From positions 64,458,424 to 64,522,423 of the forward strand of contig NC_086024.1 in assembly GCF_036323735.1 (NCBI RefSeq): a stretch of DNA of 64,000 nt, written 5' to 3'. Of the stretch, positions 1 to 10,332 are shown one piece after another; positions within the stretch are counted from its first letter, which is position 1, and the number at the start of each line of letters is the position of its first letter. Under the pieces are notes generated by a model, which saw only the letters and a program-made list of their open reading frames with translations, was not told where the DNA came from and did no database searches. This DNA comes from Rattus norvegicus. Taxonomy: Eukaryota; Chordata; Mammalia; Rodentia; Muridae. Both the position numbers and the translations under genes were made by a program.

Positions 1-1235
1 TCAATTAAACATAATACAACAAGATAACAATAAGACAAGTCACAAACCCTTATGTCAAAGCTAGTTGAGGAAACCCAGTAGGAGGGGAAGGATATTAAGA
101 ACAGGCAAAAGTCATATCCCCTCTCCCTCCTTCATGAATGCCCCTAAATCACTAAACAAGCAACCTGAACATACATGAAGAAGGTCTAGCACAGACCCAT
201 GCATGTACCATAAGTGCCTTCAGTCTCTGTGAGCCCCCATGAGCCCTAACTAGTTGATTCTGTGGGCTGTTGTTTTTGATTCTACCACAGGTCTCTGGCT
301 TATGTAGCCTCCTGTTCCTGGTTATGCAGGTAGTGTCTGGCATACATAACCTCTTATGGTATGGGCCTCAAATTAGACAGGTCATTTAGGTCATTTGTTG
401 GCTACTTCGACAAGTTCTATGCCACCATTGCCCCAGCATATCTTGTAGGCAGGACTGTAGTTCAAAAGTTTATGGCTGGGTTGGTGTCCCAGTTCTATTA
501 CTACAGATAGCCTGACTACAGAATATGTCTGGTTCAGGCTCTGTATTCTCCAATGCTAGAGTCACTCTCCTAGGGTCCTGGAAGTTTCTACCACACTATG
601 TTGCCACATCACCTCCTCCCAAATGTCCTTTAACTCCTGTGGTCTCTCCCCATACTTTTTCCTTCTCTCCTCCCCCCAGTCCTTCTATTCTCATCTCCAC
701 CTGACCTTAGTCCACCCACAAAATCCTTTCTAATTCTCTTTCCCAGGGATATCTATGTGTCTCCACTAGAGTCCTTCTTATTACTTACCCTGCCTCAGTC
801 TGTGGGCTGTAGTATGACTATCATTTACTTAACAGTTAATATCTGCTTATAAGTGCATATATACCATGTTTGTATTTCTGGGACTAGATTATCTCACTCG
901 ATAATTTTTCCTAGTTCCATTCATTTGCCTGAAAATTTCATGATGCTATTTTTTTTAAACTGCTAAGTAGTATTTCAATATGTAAACATACCACATTTCC
1001 TTTATCTATTCTTTGGTTGAGGGACATCTAGGTTGTTCCAATTTCTGTCTATTATGAATAAAACTCCAAGGAACATAGTTGAACAAGTGTCCTTGTGGTT
1101 GGATATAGAATCTTTTGGTTATATGCCTAAGAATGGTATATCTAGGTCTTGAAATAAAATGATTCCAATTCTCTGAAGAATTGCCATATTGATATTCACA
1201 GTGGTTGTACAAGTTGTGAAAACTCTATATTCTAT
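1..1235 (-). mobile_element. Antisense old rodent L1 3' end (3' UTR plus ORF2 tail)
   Basis: Read on the minus strand, 840-1235 corresponds to the last part of L1 ORF2. The plus strand shows the reverse of the family's TGGATATTAG-like end, and of the EWIQKMWY and YSAI-type coding at about 940-1060. 1-840 resembles the long 3' UTR of Lx-type rodent L1s, with the GGGTTGGTGTCCCAG and TGGTTCAGGCTC landmarks at about 478-545. It is heavily mutated with no open frame. The window starts inside it, so its 3' end is not seen. Confidence 0.75.
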
Positions 1236-1716
1236 AAGCTAGATTTTTTTTCATTAGGATATTTCTCTTTCAATTACACCAGCTAACTTTATTATGATTA
1301 CTGATAATAGCTAGAAAGCATCTTATTTTTCCATGCTTTTTGCTTTTCAATTAGCTAAAAAAAAAACAAAAACAAGCATCTCTATTTTTCACTAAGACAA
1401 TTAGAAAATCTTAGCAAAATTTTATGTCAACCACTTATTTCTATTTGCATATCAGTGCTATAACTAAGACAATTCTTTTGAAATTTAAGTATTATATTTA
1501 TTTGCACAAATTTCATTTCTAGATTTTTTTTACCTATAAGAATAAAAATATCCAGTCTCCATCTGTGCCCAGACCTGAGACTGTCCCATGGCCCTGCCTG
1601 GAGAAAGCTAGTTTCTAAGGAGTGCTCTCACTCATAAGATCACAGGTTCACAGGCCCACAGGAAGGAAAAGCTCCTGTCAGAGACAGCAAGACCAACTAA
1701 CACTGGAGATATCCAC

Positions 1717-2835
1717 ATGGTAAGAGACAAGCGCAAGAACCTAAGTAACAGAACCTAGGCTACTTGGCATCACCAGAACACAGTTCTCCCACCACAGCAA
1801 GCCCTGGATACCCCAACACACTGGAAAAGCAAGATTTGAATTTAAAATCACATCTCATGATCATAGAGGACTTTAAGAAGGACATAAATAACTCCCTTAA
1901 AGAAATACAGGACAACACAGCTAAACAAATAGAAGCCCTTAAAGTGGAAACACAAAAATCCCTTAAAGAATTTCAGGAAAACAAAATCAAACAAGTGAAG
2001 ATTGAAAAAAACTATTCAGGATCTAAAAATGGAAATAGAAACAATAAATAAATCACAAAGAAAGACAACCCCGGAGATAGAAAACCTAGGAAAGAGATCA
2101 GGAGAAATAGATACAAGTATCAGCAACAATACAAGAAATAGAAGAGAGAATTTCAGGTGTAGAAGATACCATAGAAAGCATTGACACAACAGTCAAATAA
2201 AATGCAAAATGCAAAAAGCTCCTAACTCAAAACATAGAGGAAATCCAGGACACAATGAGAAGACCAAACCTAAGGAGAGAGCAAAGATTCCCAACTTAAA
2301 GGGCCAATAAATATCTTCAACAAAATTATAGAAGAAAACTTCCCTTACCTAAAGAAAGAGATGCCCAGTGAACATACAAAAAGCCTATAAAACTCCAAAT
2401 AGATTGAACCACGAAAGAAATTCCTCCTATCACATAATAGTCAAAAAACCAAATGCACAAAGAATATTAAAAAGCAGTAAGGGAAAATGGTCAAGTAACA
2501 TGTAAAGGCAAACGATCAGAATTACACCAGATTTTTCAACAGAGACTATGAAAGCCAGAAGATCCTGGGCAGATGTCATACAGACCTTAATAGACCACAA
2601 ATGCCAGCCCAGGATACTATCTATATTCAGCAAAACTCTCAATTGCAATAGATGGAGAAATCAAGATATTCCCTGACAAACCAAATTTACACAATACTTT
2701 CTACAAATCCAGCCCTACAAAGGATAATAGATGAAACACAAGGAGGAAAACTACACCACAAAAAAAAGCAAGAAAGTAATTTTCTTTCAACAAATGAAAA
2801 GAAGATAGCCACAAAAGCATTATTCCACCTGTAAC
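1717..2835 (+). pseudogene. L1 ORF1 remnant (RNA-binding coiled-coil protein)
   Basis: L1 ORF1p is the trimeric RNA chaperone of the L1 particle. The start ATG at 1717 opens MVRDKRKNLSNR, close to the MARGKHRNPSNR start of the intact copy at 15402. A stop and frame change follow within 15 codons. The ORF1 frame is recovered at 1764 (an ATG there has become TTG) as ASPEHSSPTTASPGYPNT, then EDFKKDINNSLKE and ETQKSLKEFQEN. Only one copy of the 22-residue coiled-coil repeat is visible, against two in the 15402 copy. Further frame changes follow, and the end is recognisable as STNPALQRIIDE near 2700-2735. It cannot make protein. Confidence 0.85.
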
Positions 2836-2849
2836 AACAAAAGTAAGAG

Positions 2850-4869
2850 TAAACAATCAGTATTCCTGATATCTCTTGACATCAATGGACTCAATTCCCC
2901 AATAAAAGTCATTGACTAAGACTACATACGCAAACAGGTCCCAGCATTTTTCTACATACAGGACATGCACCTCAGTGACAGACAGACACTACTTCAGAGT
3001 ACAAGGCTAAAAAATAATTTTCCAAGCTAATATTCCCAATAAACAGGCTGAAGTAGCCATTCTAATATCGAATAAAACCAACTTTTACCCAAAAGTTATC
3101 AAAAAAAGATAAGGAGGGACACTTCATACTCATCAAGGGAAAAATCCACAAGGTGAACTCTCAATGCCAAACATCTATGCTCCAAATGCAAGAGCACCTA
3201 CATTCATAAAAGAAACTTTACTAAAACTCAAAGCACATATACCACATCATACCACTCAAAATAATAGTGGGTGACTTCAATACCCCACTCATCACTGGAC
3301 AGATCACTGAAACAGAAAGTAAACAGAGACACAGAGAAACTACCAGAAGTTATGAACCAAATGGATTTAACAGATATATATATAGATATATATATATAAC
3401 ATTTCATCCTAAAACAAAAGGATATACCTTCTTCTCAGCACCTCATGGCACCTTCTCCAACTCTGATCATATAATCAGTCACAAAACAGGCCTCAACAGA
3501 TACAAGACATTTGAAATACGACCATCCATCCTATTAAATCACCACAGATTAAAGCTGCTTTTCAATAGCAACAAAGACAACAGAAAGCCCACATATACAT
3601 GGAAGCTGAATAACGCTCTATTCAATGATAACTTGGCAACAGAGTAAAAGCAATATACAGCAAACCAGCAGCCAGCATCAAATTGAATGGAAAGAAACTT
3701 GAAGCAATCTCACTAAAATCAGGGACAAGACAAGGCTGCCCACTCTTCCTACCTATTCAATATAGTACTTGAAGTCCTAGCCAGAGGAAATTAGACAACA
3801 AAACAAGGTAAAAGTGATAAAAATTTGAAAGGAAGAAGTCAAAATATCACTATTTTCAGATGATATGATAGTATATTTAAGTGACCCCAAAATTTTCATC
3901 AGAGACCTCCTAAACAACGTCAGCAAAGTAGCTGGATATAAAATTAATTCAAACAAATCAGTAGCCTTCTTCTACTCACAGGATATACAGGCTGAGGGAG
4001 AATTTAGGGAAGTGACATTCTTCACAATAGTCACAAATAAGATGCAGGACAGCAGTGTGACTCTAACCAAGTAAGGGAACGTTCTGTATGACAAGAACTA
4101 GAAGTTTCTGAAGAAAGAAATCAAACACCTCAGAAGATGGAAAGCTAACCCATGCTCATGGATTGACAGAATTAATATTGTGAAAATGGCCATCTTGCCA
4201 AAAGCAATCTATAGATTCAATGCATCCCCTATCAAAATTCCAATTCAATTCTTCATAGAATTAGAAAGAGAAATTTATTTGGAATAACAAAAAACCCAAG
4301 ATACTGAGAACTATTCTCAATAAAAGAACTTCTAGGGGAGTCATCATCCCTGACCTCAAGCCATATTACAGAGCAATAGTGATAAAAATTGTATGGTATT
4401 GGTACAGAGACAGGCAGGTAGACCAGTGGAATAGAATTGAAGACACAGAAATGAACCCACACACCTCTGGTCATTTGATCTTTGACAAAGGAACTAAAAC
4501 CATCCAGTGGGAGAAAAAATAGCATGTTCAACAAATGATGCTGGTTCAACTGGAGGTCAGCATGTAGAAGAATACAAATTGATCCATTCTTATTGCTTTG
4601 TACAAAGCTCAAGTCCAAATGGATCAAAGACCTCCACATAAAACCAGTTACTTTGAAACTAATAGAAGAGAAAGTGGGGAAGAGTTTCGAACACATAGGC
4701 ACCGGGGAAAACTTCCTGAACAGAACACCAATGGCTTAGGCTCTAAAATCAAGAATCAACAAATGGGACCTCATAAAATTGCAAAGCTTCTGTAAGGCTT
4801 CTGTCATTAGGGCAAAATGGCAACCAACAGTTTGGGAAAAGAACTTTACCAATCCTACATCACATATAT

Positions 4870-4928
<59 letters not shown>

Positions 4929-5597
4929 TGTGTGTGTGTGTGCGTGTGTGTGTGTGTGTGTGTTTGTGTTTCAGAGAACCAAATAATCCTATTAAACAAT
5001 GGGGTACATAGCTAAACAAATTATTCTCAACTGAGGAATCTTGAATGGCTGAGAGGCACCTAAAGAAATAGTCTTCATCCTTAGTCATCAGGGAAATGCA
5101 AATCAAAACAACCGTGAGATTACACCTCACACCAATCAGAATGGCTAAGATCAAAAACTCAGGTGACAGCAGATGCTGGTGAAAGGATGTGGAGAAAGAG
5201 AAACATTCCATCTTTGTTGGTGGGATTGCAAGCTGGTACACCCACTCTAGAAATCAGTCTGGCAGTTCCTCAGATAATTGGACATAATATAACCTGAGTA
5301 TCCAGCTATATGACTCCTTGGCATATACCTGAAAGATGCTCCAACATATAACAAAGACACATGTTCCACTGTGGTCATAGCAACCTTATTTATAATAGCC
5401 AGAAGCTGGAAAGAGCCCAGGTGCCCTCAGAGGAATGGATACAGAAAATGTGGTACAGCTACACAATGGAGCCCTACTCAGCTATCAAAATTAATAACTT
5501 CATGAAATTCTTAAACAAATGGATAGAACTAGAAAATATCCTGAGTGAAGTAACCCAGTCACAAAAGAACACTCATAGTATGCACTCACCGATAAGC
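2850..5597 (+). pseudogene. L1 ORF2 remnant with large internal deletion
   Basis: ORF2 encodes the L1 endonuclease and reverse transcriptase. The endonuclease half survives to about 3646 (GYTFFSAPHGTFSNSDHII, then NNALFNDNL). The sequence then jumps to the RT core (SKPAASIKLNGKKLEAI, GTRQGCP), skipping roughly 1.1-1.2 kb relative to the copy at 10333-14140. RT core signs at 3850-3900 include SDDMIVYLSDPK, where the FADD box reads SDD. The end at about 5400-5600 (SEEWIQKMWY, then HSMHSPIS) matches the family C-terminus. Many frameshifts and a TG tract interrupt it. Confidence 0.85.
4866..4970 (+). repeat. (TG)n microsatellite inside L1 ORF2
   Basis: Nearly uninterrupted TG dinucleotides with a few ACG/GCG interruptions. 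It sits between the L1 segments encoding WEKNFTNPT and the reading equivalent to NNPIK, replacing about 60 bp of normal ORF2. Confidence 0.97.
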
Positions 5598-6411
5598 TGA
5601 TATTAGTCCAAAAGCTCAAAATACGCAAGGTACAATTCACAGACCATAGCTCAAGAAGAAGGAAGACCAAAAGGTGGATGCATTAGTCCTTCTTAGAAGG
5701 TGGATCAAAATACTCTTGGGAGGAAATACAGGGACTAAGAGTGGAGCAGAGGATAAAGGAAATGACATCCAGATACTCTCCAACCTGGGGATCCATCCCT
5801 TATGCCACCAACCCCGGACACTATTGCTGAGGCCAAGAAGTGCTTGCAGACAGGAGCCTGAAATAGATTTCTCCTGAGAGGCTCTGTCAGAGTCTTACTG
5901 ATATAGATTAAGATGCTTGCAGCTAACCATCAGACTGAGCACAGGGACCCCAATGGAGGATTTAGAGAAAGGACTAAGGAGCTGAAGGTGTTTGCAACCC
6001 CATAGGAAGAACAGCAATATCATCCAACCAGACCCCCTCGAGCTCCCAGGGACTAAACCACCAACCAAAGGGTACACATGGGGGGTACCCATAGCTCCAG
6101 CTGCATAAGTAGCTGAGGATGGTGTTGTCTAGCATCAATAGGAGGAGAAGCAGTTGGTCCTGTGAAGGCTCTTTTCCTCAGTGTAGGGGACGTTCTTCAG
6201 GGTATTGAGGTAGAAGTGGATGAGTGGAAGGGGTAGCATCCTCATTGAAGTAGGGGGAAGGGGCATGGGAGGGGGGAACTAGGAAAGGGAATGACATTTA
6301 AAATGTAAATACATAAACTGTCCAATAAATAAAAAGTCATGTATACTTTAGAAGAAAAGAATAGAAATATATTTCCATACAAATACAAATATATACCTGT
6401 TCCTGTTTGTT

Positions 6412-6600
6412 ATATCTGTCTGCTTTTCTGTTGCTGTTCTATAACACCTTTGTAAAACAACTTAGGGAGGAAAAGATTAATTCATCTTATACTCCCAAGT
6501 GATTGAAGACAATTGATGTTGGAAAGAAATGGAGGGACAAGGGTAGAGGCAACATTGGAAGTGGGTCTCAAGGCAGGAACTGAAGCAGAGGCCATGGAGA
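6412..6600. repeat. Rodent medium-reiteration repeat fragment
   Basis: It contains GGCAGGAACTGAAGCAGAGG and the surrounding pattern also seen at 60482-60862, so the two are copies of one interspersed family. I do not name the family. It is cut at 6601 by the start of a truncated L1. Confidence 0.55.
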
Positions 6601-7205
6601 GAGGCAAAGATTAAAACAGAGACTGAAGGAACACCCATTCAGAGTCTGCCCCACATGTGGCCCATGCATATACAGCCATCCAATTAGACAAGATGGATGA
6701 AGCAAAGAAGTGCAGACCGACAGGAGCCGGATGTAGATCGCTCCTGAGAGACACAGCCAGAATACAGCAAATACAGAGGCGAATACCAGCAGCAAACCAC
6801 TGAACTGAGAATAGGACCCCCGTTGAAGGAATCAGAGAAAGAACTGGAAGAGCTTGAAGGGGCTCGAGACCCCATATGTACAACAATGCCAAGCAACCAG
6901 AGCTTCCAGGGACTAAGCCACTACCTAAAGACTGTACATGGACTGACCCTGGACTCTGACCTCATAGGTAGCAATGAATATCCTAGTAAGAGCACCAGTG
7001 GAAGGGGAAGCCCTGGGTCCTGCTAAGACTGAACCCCCAGTGAACTAGACTGTTGGGGGGAGGGGGACAATGGGGGGAGGGTGGAGAGGGGAACACCGAT
7101 AAGAAAGGGGAGGGGGGAGGGGGATGTTTGCCCGGAAACTGGGAAAGGGAATAACACTCGAAATGTATATAAGAAATACTCAAGTTAATAATAATAAAAA
7201 AAAAA
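6601..7205 (+). mobile_element. 5'-truncated rat L1 3' UTR (sense)
   Basis: About 600 bp corresponding to the 3' UTR of the copy at 9618-15889 in the opposite orientation, including the G-rich tract (GGGGGGAGGGGGA type, about 7055-7120) and the end reading GAAATGTATATAAGAAATACTC followed by an A-rich tail. No ORF2 is present. I could not find a clear target-site duplication. Confidence 0.9.
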
Positions 7206-7387
7206 GTTAAAAAAAAATAGACCCTGAGGTGTCGGGGTTTCAGGGAGCAGTCAGCCCCCGGTCATCGCTGCTTTGTACATGTAAAAATTTCAATAAATTT
7301 TAATTGGTTTTAAAATGATATCCCTAATGAATCATGTATTATTAATACAAATTAGTGAGAGAAGGGGAAGGAGCACATATTCACAAA

Positions 7388-7443
7388 AAAAAAAAAGAAA
7401 GAAAGAGAAAAGAAAAAGAAAGAAAGAAAAAGACACAGAGAGA
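7388..7443 (+). repeat. A/G-rich simple sequence
   Basis: Runs of AAAG and GAAAG with interruptions. Confidence 0.9.
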
Positions 7444-9023
7444 AACATTTACTAAGCACTTACCTTCTTATAGTTCCAAGAATTACATGGACAGAAGTTT
7501 TGTGTTCAACTGATGGAACTTAAAAGATCCAGTGACTTAAACACATTGTTTTCAAGGTCAAACCAAATTGGAGGCAATCATTCTTTATCCCCTTTATGAG
7601 GCCTAGACAACTTGTCTTGGTAAAGCTAGTACTAAAACAGTCTTCTTTTAGACAGGTAGTTAAAATACATACAGAACCCATTTTTGACTGTCAAAACCAG
7701 AATTATTTGCAAGCTATAGATACATACAACCTTATGGGCTGACACCTTAGTTACCTGCTAAATCAGATAAAGGACTCTCTTGTCTTTTATGCAAGTTTGG
7801 GAGCAAAACGCTATTTAAAATTCCTTCTCTGAAGAAATTCTATTAGCAGTATTGTATTTCCTTGGCAGCCCTAAAAGGTAGTAGCCCAATAATTTACCAT
7901 CATATTTTTAAGCCACTTTAGGTTACTAGTTTAAAAGTTGGATGTACTCTGAGTGGTTATGAGATAGAATATGTCCATACATCATGTTTACCAGAGTTCC
8001 CTACTTAAAATATTTCTCCCAAACCTGACCATTATCTGTGGAAGACACTGCATCAGTACAGCAGCACTGAAATATGCAAGACAGTGGTAGGTAAAACCAT
8101 AAATAGATCATCCCTTTACTTGATACTCCCTGTATTTTTGAACATGTACAAACAGATAGATTATCCCTTCACATAATCACATATGAGTTTTAGTGTTCCC
8201 CTGAAGGGAAAAGGAAGAAAGGAAAATGCATCACTGTACCATTAAAAATAGTCATAAACACAGTACAACTGTGAGAAAGAATTATTGAGGCATATCAGAG
8301 TAATTTGAAGAGATTGATACTAATCAATAGTGAGCTTCGGCACATTCTAAATTATAAAATGCAGGAGACTAATGGACAAAGGAAGTTTGGCAATAATCAC
8401 CAGTAATTGTATTCTAAATGTAATTACAACTATAACCAGCCCTTCCTTTACTTAAAAAGCTTCAAGTCAAAGATGATACATTTGTACGATGTTTAGTGTA
8501 TGCTACGTTTATCTGGTATATAACCTCAGTGTTAGGTTCTCCTTCTCTCTCTCTCCTCTTTTGCCTAGTGTTGTAAATGAGAAACTGCCCCTTGAGTTTT
8601 ATCAAGTTATTCCAAATAATATCTACTTCATAGTGTCAAATAAATACACCAAACCAGGATACGCAGATTATGCTAAACAGCAAAGTCCCTCCCCCTACTG
8701 TGTTTACACCCCTTTGCTTGTCTTCATATAAACCTGGGTAAGGTTGATGTTAATAGGCCCACCCTACTGTATAGATGGCAAGTAATTGTACCTTATAAGC
8801 TTGCTTGCAAATCACAGAATTAAGGTTGACATTTCTTTAGCCTCTTCTAGAATCAGAGTCCTTTCCATAGCATTATCCTGCCTTTAGGGCAAGATTTTTC
8901 ATCAGTATTAAATTCATTTGTCATTTATTGAACAAATACTTGTTGAGACATTTGTGCTCTAGGGATGTTCTATAACAAAGACAGATTTCCAGAGTCTACA
9001 TCCTAACATGGAGAGATAGACAA

Positions 9024-9060
9024 TAAACAAACAAACAAACAAACAAACAAACAAGCAAAC
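9024..9060 (+). repeat. (CAAA)n microsatellite
   Basis: Eight or so ACAA units, one interrupted by G. Confidence 0.95.
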
Positions 9061-9600
9061 CCAGATCATAAGCTAGTGTGCATAAAAAGGAAAAGTAAAA
9101 ATAAACATTGTAAGTGGCTAAGAAATAATGTGCTAAATCATGTGCTCAAGTTTCTTACATATGATGGTCACCACAAAGAAACTCGCTGCCTTTACCTGTA
9201 GACTTGAATCTCATTGGTTCCTTCCTTGGATACTTTTCTAATTAAAACGCCCTGTAAGTCATGATGCGTAGCTGAAACAAGAAGATCCAAGCCTGGCCAT
9301 TCAAACATCAAGTGTAAGACAATTTCATTCAGAGGATCCTTTGCTTCTTTGTTCCAGTGAGATAGACTGTAAAGCTATGAGCATAGACACACACCTTAAT
9401 ATTAACCCAATGTAATATATAGTATGTTTTCTCATACACATATACTTCTGTGACTATTAAATGGCTTTTTCAACCGAAAGCGATTTTCAAGTGTTTTCCT
9501 TCTAAGTATTTATCATAAATGTTCAGCTTAAGACAGTGAACAGATGTTTGGATATATAAGGTGATGATACCTTTGTAGCAGTTAACTATAAGATTTTTTT

Positions 9601-9617
9601 CCTCATCACTATCATTT
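9601..9617 (+). repeat. Target-site duplication, left copy, of the antisense L1
   Basis: CCTCATCACTATCATTT, identical to 15890-15906. The last three T residues merge into the L1's poly-T (its tail read from the opposite strand). Confidence 0.92.
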
Positions 9618-10332
9618 TTTTTTATTAACTTGAGTATTTCTTATATACATTTCGAGTGTTATTCCCTTTCCCAGTTTCCGGGCAAACATCCCCCTCCCCC
9701 CTCCCCTTCCTTATGGGTGTTCCCCTCCCAACCCTCCCCCCATTGCCGCCCTCCCCCCATAGACTAGTTCACTGGGGGTTCAGTCTTAGCAGGACCCAGG
9801 GCTTCCCCTTCCACTGGTGCTCTTACTAGGATATTCATTGCTACCTATGGGGTCAGAGTCCAGGGTCAGTCCATGTATAGTCTTTAGGTAGTGGCTTAGT
9901 CCCTGGAAGCTCTGGTTGCTTGACATTGTTGTACTTTTGGGGTCTCGAGCCCCTTCAAGCTCTTCCAGTTCTTTCTCTGATTCCTTCAACGGGGGACCTA
10001 TTCTCAGTTCAGTGGTTTGCTGCTGGCATTCGCCTCTGTATTTGCTGTATTCTGGCTGTGTCTCTCAGGAGCGATCTACATCCGGCTCCTGGCGGTCCGC
10101 ACTTCTTTGCTTCATCCATCTTGTCCAATTGGGTGGCTGTATATGTACGGGCCACATGTGGGGCAGGCTCTGAATGGGTGTTCCTTCAGTCTCTGTTTTA
10201 ATCTTTGCCTCTCCCTTCCCTGCCAAGGGTATTCTTTTTCCTCATTTAAAGAAGGGGTGAAGCATTCACATTTTGATCATCCGTCTTGAGTTTCGTTTGT
10301 TCTAGGGATCTAGGGTAATTCAAGCATTTGGG

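Larger units (their letters stand above)
1555..6345 (+). mobile_element. Degraded sense L1 retrotransposon, internally deleted
   Basis: Order on the + strand: short 5' UTR remnant (about 1555-1716), ORF1 remnant, ORF2 remnant, and a 3' UTR of about 750 bp ending in AATAAATAAAAAG near 6335. Many stops and frameshifts in both ORFs, plus a microsatellite inside ORF2, mark it as an old, dead copy. It lies head to head with the antisense L1 at 1-1235, but the two 3' UTRs differ, so this is two insertions and not one twin-primed insertion. Confidence 0.88.
7206..9600. other. Immp2l intron, mostly single-copy
   Basis: No gene recognised. Immediately after the L1 tail, about 7220-7310 is a short GC-rich segment followed by AATAAA-bearing AT-rich DNA. 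Purine-rich simple sequence occupies 7388-7443. An 80-codon open frame at 8489-8731 has no recognisable motif and is taken as chance. Confidence 0.6.

Noticed and set aside
4736..5241. Open frames with VCVCVC or HTHTHT repeats
   Set aside because: Translation of the TG tract inside a dead L1.
1..6345. Twin-priming inversion joining the antisense L1 (1-1235) and the sense L1 (1555-6345)
   Set aside because: The two have different 3' UTR types and both contain ORF2 3' ends, so they are separate insertions.
8489..8731. 80-codon open frame
   Set aside because: No motif, no splice or promoter support, AT-rich intron; a chance frame.
9001..9060. Regularly spaced short repeats that could suggest a CRISPR array
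   Set aside because: Plain tetranucleotide microsatellite without spacers, in mammalian DNA.
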